Source of the DNA: Magnetococcales bacterium
GTDB lineage: Bacteria > Pseudomonadota > Magnetococcia > Magnetococcales > Magnetaquicoccaceae
NCBI GenBank assembly: GCA_015231755.1
Contig: JADGAZ010000002.1
Location: 124,001 to 188,000 of the forward strand
Length of the DNA: 64,000 nt
Reading direction: 5' to 3'
The notes beneath the pieces were generated by a model. The model had not been told where the DNA came from and did no database searches. It was given only the letters and a program-made list of their open reading frames with translations. Positions 29,512 to 38,071 of the stretch are shown piece by piece. Numbering within the stretch: the stretch's first letter is position 1; the number at the start of each line of letters is the position of its first letter. The position numbers and the translations under genes are program-made.

Positions 29512-29866
29512 AAGACCATCCTTAAGAGAATAATAATATTCTGACATTCTAAAACCACTAACAAACGGAATGCTTCTCAGCCTATCATCAAACCCGCCCC
29601 ATGGGACAAGAGAACCCTTGCAGGCCAGAAGCCATCAGTCCATGCCCCCCTGGACAGAAATACCGCAAACGGGGGCAACGATTCCTCCCCTTATGGGAAA
29701 CATCCATTTTGAAACATACCTTTGTATTAACGAAAATCACGCAAACCGATCAATTTTTAATTGCATCCAAGAAAACTGATGGTACCATACAATCTTTCGA
29801 TAAATAAACTCCCGGTTCCCCAGCGACCCTGCCGCACTCCAAACATCAAGAAGGAAACGCCCAGAA
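29512..29866. promoter_or_regulatory. Intergenic region with candidate structured leader of nrdJa
   Basis: This 355-base gap separates the divergent nrdJa and rhodanese genes. On the minus strand, TTGCCCCC (29671-29678) can pair with GGGGGGCAT (29642-29650), and GCATGGAC with GTCCCATG allowing one bulge. The block at 29580-29700 is G+C-rich while its flanks are A/T-rich, as expected for a folded leader. The cobalamin-riboswitch B12 box (GCCACTG) was not found. An RNA motif called nrdJ has been described upstream of such genes; I cannot test the match by eye. Promoters of both genes must also lie here. Confidence 0.35.
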
Positions 29867-30532
29867 ATGAACATGCCCCACATCATGAAGTTACTGTTCG
29901 TGGTTATGGCACTGGTGCTGGTCTCCCCACAAGCAGGCGAGGCAGGGCCTGTCAACATCACCAAGGATCTGGCCAAGTTCACGGTTCAGCACGGCAAACA
30001 GCAGGTGACGGTCCAACGCAACCAGGATACCCGTGCGGTCATCGAACCGGATTTCGCCAAGACCTCCCGCAACTGTCCGCCGTTTTGCATTCAGTCCATC
30101 GATGCGGCCCCCGGGGTCAAGACCATCGGCGAGTTGGAACTGATCCAGTTCATGATGCAGGAAGTCAACAAGGGGACCGGTCTGCTGATCGACGCCCGCA
30201 CCCCGGACTGGCACGCCCAGGGCGTGATTCCCGGTTCGATCAACATCCCCTACACGGAACTGGCCCCCTCTTTGGGCTCCAATCCCATCGAAACCGAAAA
30301 CGCGCTGAAACGAACCGGAGCCGTCCACTCTCCGGACGGGGGATGGGATTTCACCAAGGCGAAAAAACTGGCCATTTGGTGCAACGGTCCCTGGTGCGGA
30401 CAATCCCACGCGGCCATCCAGGGTCTGATGGAGCTGAACTATCCCGCCGACAAGGTCTTTTACTACCGGGGAGGTATGCAGATGTGGAAAATGTTCGGCT
30501 TCCCGGTGGTACCGCCAGCCGACGAAAAATGA
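29867..30532 (+). CDS. Periplasmic rhodanese-like protein
   Basis: The 221-aa protein has a signal peptide (LLFVVMALVLVSPQAGEA, cleavage near residue 27) and a rhodanese domain: LLIDARTPDWHAQGVIPGS near 107 and the active-site loop WCNGPWCGQSHAAI near 170, which holds two Cys (about 171 and 177) instead of the usual one. KVFYYRGGMQMW is the standard C-terminal rhodanese segment. A pair NCPPFC near residue 67 adds two more cysteines. It may handle sulfane sulfur or thiols in the periplasm; the CX5C loop would also fit a redox role. Confidence 0.85.
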   Translation: MNMPHIMKLLFVVMALVLVSPQAGEAGPVNITKDLAKFTVQHGKQQVTVQRNQDTRAVIEPDFAKTSRNCPPFCIQSIDAAPGVKTIGELELIQFMMQEVNKGTGLLIDARTPDWHAQGVIPGSINIPYTELAPSLGSNPIETENALKRTGAVHSPDGGWDFTKAKKLAIWCNGPWCGQSHAAIQGLMELNYPADKVFYYRGGMQMWKMFGFPVVPPADEK

Positions 30533-30616
30533 TCCGCAACCGGATCCGGCGCGCCGACGAAACACTGACGCCTCCGCCAGGGCGCATCAACGCATCAAAC
30601 AAAACCCGTACCAAAA

Positions 30617-30660
30617 GCAAAAATCTCCCCCCGGGACGACAGACCCAGGGGGAGACTTAT
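30617..30660 (-). terminator. Intrinsic terminator
   Basis: TCTCCCCC at 30624-30631 pairs with GGGGGAGA at 30648-30655; an inner GGG/CCC adds to the stem. On the minus strand the stem is followed by ATTTTTGC, giving a T-run downstream of the 30722-31405 gene. It lies between convergent genes and may also weakly stop the rhodanese transcript. Confidence 0.65.
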
Positions 30661-30721
30661 CCCGAACAGGGAAGCCGGCGCCAAGCGACGCCCAAACCAA
30701 CCGGACTCCCCCGCACCACGC

Positions 30722-31405
30722 TCACCACAACTCCACAGCCCCCTCCTCCTGAAGGCGGGGATCCCGCAATCCGCCGGGAAGCTGCAATTTACGCCGTTCC
30801 CCCTCCCGCAGTTCCAGACAGGGATAACGGCCATACATTTTTTCCAAGGACTCGATCACCCGCTCCTCGGCGGAAAAAATGCGCACCGCCCACGCCAACT
30901 CCCACAACCGCCAATACTCCTGACGGCATGAACTCTGACGCCGCCGGGACTCTCCGGCCAAGGCGCAACGGGATTCCAGACTGAGCATGTCCCGGGAGAG
31001 CTGATCCACCGCATCCGACTGGGCGATCAGGTGTTCGGCGGCCCGGGCCTTGGGCTCCCGTTCCTTCATGGCCTGAATGGTGTGCAGCAAAGCCTGTTTC
31101 ACGAAGGGACCGAAAGGCTCCACGGCCAGACGGGCATCGTTGGTCGCCTCTCCGAGCTGACGGCGGGCATCGATGAACCGCTCCAGCCCGATGTTGCCGA
31201 ACACCTCGCACAACGGATGAAACAGCCCCCGTTCCGCCAGTTCCATCATCACCCGCACCGCGGGATCCTGATGCAAGGAGACAGGCAACACCCCGACCAG
31301 GGACTTGCCGCACACAATGTCGTAACGCAACGACCCATCCCCCCTCATGAGCGGTGCCAGTTCCACCGGCACCGTTTCACCCGCGTCTCCTTGCGCTGCT
31401 TCCAT
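30722..31405 (-). CDS. Unknown protein, third gene of PPDK-like/GAPDH unit
   Basis: I do not recognise this 227-aa protein. It is soluble, largely helical, and charged, with RYDIVCGKSLVGVLPVS near residue 27 and FGPFVKQALLHTIQAM near 100. It has four cysteines, a high Arg/Glu content and no signal peptide. ATG 31405 is chosen because AGGGAGGG precedes it. It starts 38 bases after the GAPDH stop and ends the three-gene minus-strand unit, so it may act on or with its neighbours. Confidence 0.65.
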   Translation of the reverse strand: MEAAQGDAGETVPVELAPLMRGDGSLRYDIVCGKSLVGVLPVSLHQDPAVRVMMELAERGLFHPLCEVFGNIGLERFIDARRQLGEATNDARLAVEPFGPFVKQALLHTIQAMKEREPKARAAEHLIAQSDAVDQLSRDMLSLESRCALAGESRRRQSSCRQEYWRLWELAWAVRIFSAEERVIESLEKMYGRYPCLELREGERRKLQLPGGLRDPRLQEEGAVELW

Positions 31406-31443
31406 GTTCAACCCTCCCTCTTGAAAGTGCGGATTGCCGGTAT

Positions 31444-32688
31444 TCAAATCATCTGGCTGGCGACATGATCCGTCAAGTCTCCCAGCATGTTGGCGTAGCT
31501 GCCCAATTCGTTGTCATACCATCCATAGACCACCACCTGGGTCACCGGAGCCTCCAGGGTATGTCTGGGGAGGCTGGCCAGCATTTCCAGGATCTCCGGC
31601 GACAGACCCGGCACCCGATCCAGATTCAGCCGGATGAAGGCGGTACGGGTATGGGTCTCCTGACCTTCGATCACCGTGGCCGCCTTGGGAAAACCGATCA
31701 TGTCCGACGAGACGTTTTGCATCTCCGAATAGGCCAGATAGTTCCGGTACGCCCCCTGGGCGGCCTCCTGGTAGATGCCGTTGATGTCGGAGCGGTTGAT
31801 GGGACGCTCCCGGCTTTCGGACTGGAGATTCAAGGTGAGGATGGTCAGGGAGCCGGTGGTGGTGGGGACACGGACCGATTCGGCCATGAAACCCACATCC
31901 CCCATTTCCGGCAATACCAGCCGCAACGCCTTGGCCGCGCCGGTGGTGGTCAGGATGATGTTGTTCATGATGCTGCGGCTTTTGCGCAGATCCTTGGCTC
32001 CCGCCGCCGGCACCGCGTCCAGCACGGTCTGACTGCTGGTGGAGGCGTGGACCGTCACCATGGAGGCGGACAGAATCCGGTCCACCCCGAAATGATCCAT
32101 GATCGGCTTCATCATGAACGAAAGACAGGTAGTGGTACACGAAGCCGCCGAAATCAAGGCGTGACGGGCGGGATCATAGGCCTCTTCGTTGATGCCCATC
32201 ACCGTGGTCACGGCGTCGTCGGGCATACCGAGTCCCTGGCTTTTCACCTTGAAGGGCGCGGACAGCACCACCTTGCGGGCGCCCGCCTGCAGATGACCCC
32301 GCAACGCCCCTTCCGGCGCGTCGAAAGAGCGGGTGGGATCGATGAACACGCCGGTGCAATCCACCACCAGTTGCACATCGTTTTCCCGCCAGGCAATCTC
32401 TCTGGGGTTGCGTCCGGCCCGCAGAAACCGTACCGGCACGCCGTCGATGGTCATGGTTCCGGTGGCCTCATCGAGATTCTCGATGACCCGTTGGCCGCGC
32501 ACACCGTGCAGATACTGGGTCAAGCGACCATACGTGCTGTCCTTTTCGACCGTTTCCGCCAGATCTTGAAGATTTGCGCCCACTTCGCGGCCCAGATTGA
32601 CCACGATTCCGGAAAAGCGCTTGCGCGCCACATGGGTCCACAAGGAGAGCTTGCCGATGCGACCCATGCCATTGATACCCAATTTCAT
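31444..32688 (-). CDS. Divergent glyceraldehyde-3-phosphate dehydrogenase
   Basis: The 414-aa protein has the GAPDH fold: KLGINGMGRIGKL at the N-terminus for NAD binding, the catalytic Cys in SAASCTTTCL near residue 182 and the catalytic His in VTVHASTSSQ, with WYDNELGSYANML at the C-terminus. Normal enzymes read SNASCTTNCLAP, so both flanking Asn residues are replaced, and the chain is about 80 residues longer than usual. It may be a specialised dehydrogenase or work in the reverse direction. It follows the PPDK-like gene by 26 bases. ATG 32688 is chosen at the Rossmann start. Confidence 0.84.
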   Translation of the reverse strand: MKLGINGMGRIGKLSLWTHVARKRFSGIVVNLGREVGANLQDLAETVEKDSTYGRLTQYLHGVRGQRVIENLDEATGTMTIDGVPVRFLRAGRNPREIAWRENDVQLVVDCTGVFIDPTRSFDAPEGALRGHLQAGARKVVLSAPFKVKSQGLGMPDDAVTTVMGINEEAYDPARHALISAASCTTTCLSFMMKPIMDHFGVDRILSASMVTVHASTSSQTVLDAVPAAGAKDLRKSRSIMNNIILTTTGAAKALRLVLPEMGDVGFMAESVRVPTTTGSLTILTLNLQSESRERPINRSDINGIYQEAAQGAYRNYLAYSEMQNVSSDMIGFPKAATVIEGQETHTRTAFIRLNLDRVPGLSPEILEMLASLPRHTLEAPVTQVVVYGWYDNELGSYANMLGDLTDHVASQMI

Positions 32689-32714
32689 GACTGATTCTCC
32701 CGATAAGAATTGAC

Positions 32715-35700
32715 TCACAAACCCACATCACCCGCCCAGACCGTGGCCACCGGATGCCACCCCTTGTACAACAACCCCCGGTTGCCGTCGATGCTGATGG
32801 GGTCTCCATATTGAATGACTTCGCCATCGATTTCGCAGCGGCTGGAACTTTCCCGCACCACCAGCAACTCGCATCCCACCACACAGGTCTTCTCCAGACG
32901 GGCCGCGACGATGGCCGCGTGGGAGGTCTGGCCGCCCCGGGCGGTCAACAGGCCATCCGCGGTGGAGATCTCCCGTATATCCTCCGGCACCGTATCATAA
33001 CGGATCAGGATCAAAGGCGCATCCGGATCCTTGGCGTGCATGCGTTCGATCTCTTGCATGTTGAACACCGCCAATCCGCACAGCACGCCGCCGCTGGCGC
33101 CGATCCCCTGGGTCAGCAGGCTGGAGCGCAGCTCCGGGGAGTCCAGAAACACCGCCCGCACCGCGTTGCGTCCCTTGGCGGTGACCATATCCCGGGTCTG
33201 GAGGAAAAAAAGATTTTCCACCCCCGGACCATCAAATGTAAACTCCATTTCCTGATGGTTCCAGCCCCTCTGGAGGATCAACCTTCTCGCAGCGCAACGC
33301 AAGGCGTCATAAATCTCCGGGAATCGGGTTTCCAGACAGGTTTCCGGATCCCGGCGGTCATAACGGCACTGTTCCAAGGAGATGGCATCCGTGGAGACCA
33401 ATCCACCCACGATATCCTCCCCCTGATCCCCGGTGGCGTAATCCCCCCACAACACCACCCGATCCAGTTTGCGGTGGGGATGGGCGGTGAAAAACACGCC
33501 GGAGCCGGATTGACGATGTAAATTGCCGTAGACCATGCGTTGCAGCACCACGGCGGTACCCCAGTCGTCGGAGATGTTCATGATGCGCCGGTACTCTCTG
33601 GCCTTGGGGAGGTTCCAGGAGTCCATCACCTGATTGATGGCGGCCTGCAACTGTTCCCAGGGATCTTCCGGGATCTCGATGCCGATCCGGCGGGAGGTGC
33701 GGTGGTATTCCCGGGCCAGATCGGCCATTTGTTCCGGGGTGAACTCCCGTTTCTTGCGCACCCCGCAACGCCGTTTGGCCTGACGCATCAAGTCGGTGAA
33801 CAATCCCCGGTTGACATCGAAGGTCATGCTCCAGGACTGGACGAAGCGCCGATAGTTGTCCCAGGCGAAAAAGGCATTGCCCGACCACTCCGCCAACCCC
33901 TGGACGATGGATTCGTTGATGCCCACGTTGTGGATGGTCTGCATCATGCCCGGCATGGAGATCAACGCGCCGCTGCGCACCGACAGCAGCAGGGGATTGC
34001 ACTCCCCGCCGAAGCGCAGACCGGTCTCTTCTTCGATGTCGTGGACCCGTTCCCGCAGACGCTGGGTGAAGTCCCGACCCGCCAGGGAATACGAACGCAC
34101 CACCTCTTGACAGCGGAAATATTCGGTGGTGGTGATCACGCCGGCGGGCACCGGCAGACCCATGGCGGCCAGTTCGGTGAGGTTGAATCCCTTGTTGCCC
34201 AGATGGATCAGATCCCGCACCCGGGGATCCGGATCGTGGATGGGACAAAACAGCTTGGCCGGGTCATAGGTCATCAACTTGTTCATCAACTCGCCGGGCA
34301 GTTTCCCCTCCTGGCGGGTCAGAATGCGTAGAATGCGCGACACGAAACGATCGAATGCCTGCAAGCCGAAGGTTTCGGCGATCAGATCCCGCATGAAGGA
34401 TTCGGTGATCCGTTCCAGGGTGACCGCGCCTTCGGCATCTTTCAAGGCGGCATAACGGGGCACCATGGCCAGATCCGGAATCATGGGCACGATCACCGCC
34501 AGATTGTCCCGGTGGTGGATCACGTAGTAGGCGTGGATGATCTCCTTGATGGCGTCGGAGAAGTTGCGGAAGATGTCCAGGTACTGGTGAAAGGAGAACT
34601 GGTTGAGCTCCAGAAAACGCATCAGCACCGCCCGCAGGTTTTCCAGCCGCCGCGAGGAGACCCCATCCAGTTCCAAGGCCCGCAGATAAAACTGCATGTA
34701 CTTGTCGATCCTGAAAAAGGCCGCCCGGGTGATGAACCCTTCCGGGATCCGGTCCACCAGCCGTTCCAGGTGGACATTGGCCATATCCTCCAGTCGGAAC
34801 AGCAACGACAGGGAGTCGAACTTGCGTTCCTGGTAGCGTCCGTAGACCGAGGGGATATCCACGGCGATGTGGCGCTTTTGATAGATCTCCTCCATGGCCG
34901 GAAAGGTTTCCCGGCTCAAGATCACCAGTTTCAAGGATTCCATGGCCCCCAGCAGGGCGTTGAGCCGGATGTCGTCCCGGGTTTCGCCGGCTTCCAGCAC
35001 CTCCGCCAGCCGCTCCATGCCCTCGATTTCCGACTCTCCGGCCTTGCGCACCAGGGCCAGCACCCCGTGACGGCTGGGATGGTATTTGTGATCGAGCAGG
35101 CGATACAGACGGGTCAGCAGGAACACCCGACGCCGTTCTCCCTCCGGGGTGTCGGTCAACTCCAGGATGGTGCGTTCGATGGTCTCCAGGGGCAGGGTGA
35201 GCAGACTGGCGGGATCCTCGATGGCCAGGGTCAAGAAGAGATGGCGCGTCACCTGGTGAACCCCGTCGAACCAGGGTCCGGGGGCCTGGATCGCCTCCAG
35301 GGCCGGGGCGGAGACCAGTCCCGCCAGACGCGACTTCTCCCCGGAACGCCAAAAGTCCAGAATGGCCCGCACCAGATCCACCATCAGGTTGGTGCTTTCC
35401 ACGTGGCAGGCCTTGCGCAGGAAGTGGATCAGCCGATCCTGACGTTTGGACAGTTCATCGAGTTCGGTGGAGACCACCCGCAATTCGCCTTCGGCACCGA
35501 TTTCGTTGTAATAGACCGGCAGCAGACGGGCAAACTGCTTGACCAGATTGAACACCGGGGCCACATCCCCGTTGAGCAGGCGGGTGACCTCCTTCTGGAA
35601 CAGGTCCGTATCCCGGATCAAGGTGCCGGAGAGCTTGAGATTGATGATCAGGGCCGACAGCAGGGTGGAGCACCATCTGGGGTTCAAGTTGATCAGGTTG

Positions 35701-36971
35701 AGCCAGACGCGGATGTTGTTCAGGTGGGCGGGATTGCAGATGGGTTGCCAATCGCTGCCCACCCCGGTGACGGAACGGTATTGAAAGCCGAAGCGGACCG
35801 CCTGTTCCAGAAAGGCTTCCACCAGTCGGCTGTTGTCCCGCTTGAACACCTCGATGCCCAGCGCCTCGATGCACTGCAAGGCGGTGTGGGGATATTTGAC
35901 CACATTGGCCTTGAGAAAGGCGAAGGTCTTGAGAAACGACTCCCGCAGCTCCTCATAACTTTGTTTGAGTTCCACCAGATGGGCCAAAGCGCGATTGATC
36001 TCCCGCAAGGTCTCCTCGTGGATCATGGAAAGTCCATCGGTCTCCAGGATGTGGAACAGAAAGCGCAGTTTGCGTCCTTCGGCGAGTTGTTCGGAGTCGG
36101 TGGTGTGTTCCACGCCGATCTGGAAGCGTCCCAGGGCGTCCGCCGCCTCCCGGTAGCCCCGCACGATATCGAGATAGGAGGGCAACAGGGCCAGTCGGGC
36201 GATCAGGGAGGCATCCGGCTGCTCTTTGGCCAGGGTGTACAGCTCCTCGCGGGCGGTACGCAGGGCGCGATGGGAAATGGCGTCGCATTCGTGATGCCCC
36301 CGCACCGTGTACCAGAGGGGATCGGCCTGGTCGAGCCACAGATCATAGGTGGCCGAAAGGGAACGGATGGCCAGCAATCGGCACAATTCGGAGTCGAAGG
36401 GCACGGCCCGGTCATTGGCCAAGGCCCGTTCCAACAGACGGATCAGGGTGCGTCTCAGGGGGTGATGGCTTTGGGAGAGGATCAGCAGGCGATCCGTGGA
36501 GAGTCCCGCCAGTCTGGCGAGCATGCGGTTCATGGCCGGGGCGTACTCGGAGAACCGTTCCGGCGCGATCAGGTTGGCCTGTTTTTCCAGATAGGCGGTC
36601 AGTCCGTCGAAGGCCATGCGGGTGACGTTGGGCTTGTTGACCTCCTCCACCGCCTGCAAAAAAAACTCCCCGAACAAAGAAAAGCTCTCCGGACCCCGGG
36701 GATGGGTGCTGTAGCGAATGGCGTTCTTGAGGACGAACCCCTTGAGTTCCGGAAGAATCAGCAGCCAGTTGCGAAACGGATGGTTGAGTTCCCGCAACAG
36801 CCGTTCCAGATCCTTGAGGATCCCGGCAAACCCCTGAACCACCTCCAGCAGCAGGCTGAACCGGGGATCGATGACCACCCGATCCACCGCCGTGAGGGCG
36901 AGATTGGCGCGCAGGGCATTGGATTCCGGCCAGGATTGACCAGCCGTATCCTGTCGGGTCACCATGGTCAT
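32715..36971 (-). CDS. Giant PEP/pyruvate dikinase-like protein lacking the PEP-binding barrel
   Basis: The roughly 1418-aa protein has two parts. The first 900 residues are helical and not recognised. From about 925 it carries the pyruvate-phosphate-dikinase ATP-grasp (LGNKGFNLTELAAMGLPVP, SVRSGALISMPGMMQT near 1000, QGEDIVGGL), then the phosphohistidine swivel domain with GGQTSHAAIVAARLEK near 1347. The chain ends soon after, so the C-terminal TIM barrel that binds PEP or pyruvate is missing. It could autophosphorylate on His and pass phosphate to another protein or a small molecule. ATG 36971 has an AAGGAG site; ATG 36965 and ATG 37040 are alternatives. It is the first gene before GAPDH. 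Confidence 0.8.
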   Translation of the reverse strand: MTMVTRQDTAGQSWPESNALRANLALTAVDRVVIDPRFSLLLEVVQGFAGILKDLERLLRELNHPFRNWLLILPELKGFVLKNAIRYSTHPRGPESFSLFGEFFLQAVEEVNKPNVTRMAFDGLTAYLEKQANLIAPERFSEYAPAMNRMLARLAGLSTDRLLILSQSHHPLRRTLIRLLERALANDRAVPFDSELCRLLAIRSLSATYDLWLDQADPLWYTVRGHHECDAISHRALRTAREELYTLAKEQPDASLIARLALLPSYLDIVRGYREAADALGRFQIGVEHTTDSEQLAEGRKLRFLFHILETDGLSMIHEETLREINRALAHLVELKQSYEELRESFLKTFAFLKANVVKYPHTALQCIEALGIEVFKRDNSRLVEAFLEQAVRFGFQYRSVTGVGSDWQPICNPAHLNNIRVWLNLINLNPRWCSTLLSALIINLKLSGTLIRDTDLFQKEVTRLLNGDVAPVFNLVKQFARLLPVYYNEIGAEGELRVVSTELDELSKRQDRLIHFLRKACHVESTNLMVDLVRAILDFWRSGEKSRLAGLVSAPALEAIQAPGPWFDGVHQVTRHLFLTLAIEDPASLLTLPLETIERTILELTDTPEGERRRVFLLTRLYRLLDHKYHPSRHGVLALVRKAGESEIEGMERLAEVLEAGETRDDIRLNALLGAMESLKLVILSRETFPAMEEIYQKRHIAVDIPSVYGRYQERKFDSLSLLFRLEDMANVHLERLVDRIPEGFITRAAFFRIDKYMQFYLRALELDGVSSRRLENLRAVLMRFLELNQFSFHQYLDIFRNFSDAIKEIIHAYYVIHHRDNLAVIVPMIPDLAMVPRYAALKDAEGAVTLERITESFMRDLIAETFGLQAFDRFVSRILRILTRQEGKLPGELMNKLMTYDPAKLFCPIHDPDPRVRDLIHLGNKGFNLTELAAMGLPVPAGVITTTEYFRCQEVVRSYSLAGRDFTQRLRERVHDIEEETGLRFGGECNPLLLSVRSGALISMPGMMQTIHNVGINESIVQGLAEWSGNAFFAWDNYRRFVQSWSMTFDVNRGLFTDLMRQAKRRCGVRKKREFTPEQMADLAREYHRTSRRIGIEIPEDPWEQLQAAINQVMDSWNLPKAREYRRIMNISDDWGTAVVLQRMVYGNLHRQSGSGVFFTAHPHRKLDRVVLWGDYATGDQGEDIVGGLVSTDAISLEQCRYDRRDPETCLETRFPEIYDALRCAARRLILQRGWNHQEMEFTFDGPGVENLFFLQTRDMVTAKGRNAVRAVFLDSPELRSSLLTQGIGASGGVLCGLAVFNMQEIERMHAKDPDAPLILIRYDTVPEDIREISTADGLLTARGGQTSHAAIVAARLEKTCVVGCELLVVRESSSRCEIDGEVIQYGDPISIDGNRGLLYKGWHPVATVWAGDVGL

Positions 36972-37179
36972 CTCCCCGACTCCGCAAGGAGTGGCTGGAA
37001 GAACGGGAATTTCCTTTTCATAACGCCTCCGAGTTGTCATACTTGACGGTGGTGGCTGTAATCGCGGTCACCGGCAGGGTGGTTCGGCTTTGGGAACATC
37101 ATGGATCTTTTTTCTGGAGCGAGCATATTGGAATCTCCCCTCAACCACAACTCGGATCCCGGAAAATCGGTGTCAAGCC

Positions 37180-37608
37180 ATGCCCCGCATACGCATCAGT
37201 GAAACGGTCCGTTTTGCCCCGGAGCAAATGTACGCCCTGGTGGTGGATGTGGAGCGGTATCCGGATTTTCTCCCCTGGTGCGCCACAACCCGGGTCTGGG
37301 ACCGGACCCCCACTCAGTTCATGGCCGAAATGACGGTCTCTTTCAAGGGCATCCGGGAGACCTTCCGCACTCTGGACATCGTGGATCCGGGCAAACGCAT
37401 CGAAATCAACCTCAAGGATGGACCTTTCAAATATCTGGCCAGCATTTGGACCTTCGCGCCGGACCCCAAGGGAACCCGAGTGGATTTTTTCATCGATTTC
37501 AGCTTTCAGAGCCGCATGAAGGAAATGATCATGGGGCCGGTCTTTTCCGAAGCCTCCAGACGCATGCTTGAGGCCTTCAAAGCCCGTGCGGCTGTCGTTT
37601 ACCGTTAA
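37180..37608 (+). CDS. COQ10/RatA-like START-domain protein (first of a tandem pair)
   Basis: The 142-aa protein matches the polyketide-cyclase/START fold of COQ10 and RatA: ISETVRFAPEQMYALVVDVERYPDFLPW at the start, AEMTVSFKGIRETF in the middle and the C-terminal helix EASRRMLEAFKARA. Bacterial members carry or sense ubiquinone-like lipids, or (RatA) inhibit ribosome assembly. The true start is ATG 37180; the frame is open upstream. A paralogue with the same core pattern starts 31 bases downstream. Confidence 0.87.
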   Translation: MPRIRISETVRFAPEQMYALVVDVERYPDFLPWCATTRVWDRTPTQFMAEMTVSFKGIRETFRTLDIVDPGKRIEINLKDGPFKYLASIWTFAPDPKGTRVDFFIDFSFQSRMKEMIMGPVFSEASRRMLEAFKARAAVVYR

Positions 37609-37639
37609 CCCTTCCAGCCCATAAAGATCCACGACGCTC

Positions 37640-38071
37640 ATGGCCCGACATACTTCCACCACCCTGGTCCCGTTCACGCCGGAACAGATGTACACTCTGG
37701 TCGCGGACATGAACCGTTACCCCGAGTTTATTCCCTGGATTGTCAAATCCCGCAAATACGATGAACGCGATGATCATTTTATGTCAGAAATGACTTTCGC
37801 CTTCAAGGGGTTGCGAGAAACCTTCCACACCGAGGACCGGATCGTGCCCAACGAGCGGATCACGATTCAACTGGTATCCGGTCCTTTCCGCGATCTGGAG
37901 AGCGAGTGGCGTTTCTCGCCGGCGGACGAGGGGACGCGGATTGATTTTTTCATTGCCTTTTCATTCAAGAACCGTCTGTTGGATTTGACCCTCGGACCTT
38001 TGTTCGGGGAGGCCTCCAAGCGGATGGTGGAAGCATTCAAACAACGAGCCATGGAGATCTATCGGAAATGA
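37640..38071 (+). CDS. COQ10/RatA-like START-domain protein (second of a tandem pair)
   Basis: The 143-aa protein is a clear paralogue of its upstream neighbour: FTPEQMYTLVADMNRYPEFIPW, SEMTFAFKGLRETFHTEDRI and EASKRMVEAFKQRAMEIYRK align throughout. The pair probably arose by tandem duplication. Its stop overlaps the start of the SurA/DsbA-like gene (ATGA), so it is translated with that gene. Confidence 0.87.
   Translation: MARHTSTTLVPFTPEQMYTLVADMNRYPEFIPWIVKSRKYDERDDHFMSEMTFAFKGLRETFHTEDRIVPNERITIQLVSGPFRDLESEWRFSPADEGTRIDFFIAFSFKNRLLDLTLGPLFGEASKRMVEAFKQRAMEIYRK

Noticed and set aside
29581-29760. Cobalamin riboswitch upstream of nrdJa
   Set aside because: The B12 box (GCCACTG) and the conserved paired core were not found; another structured leader is more likely.
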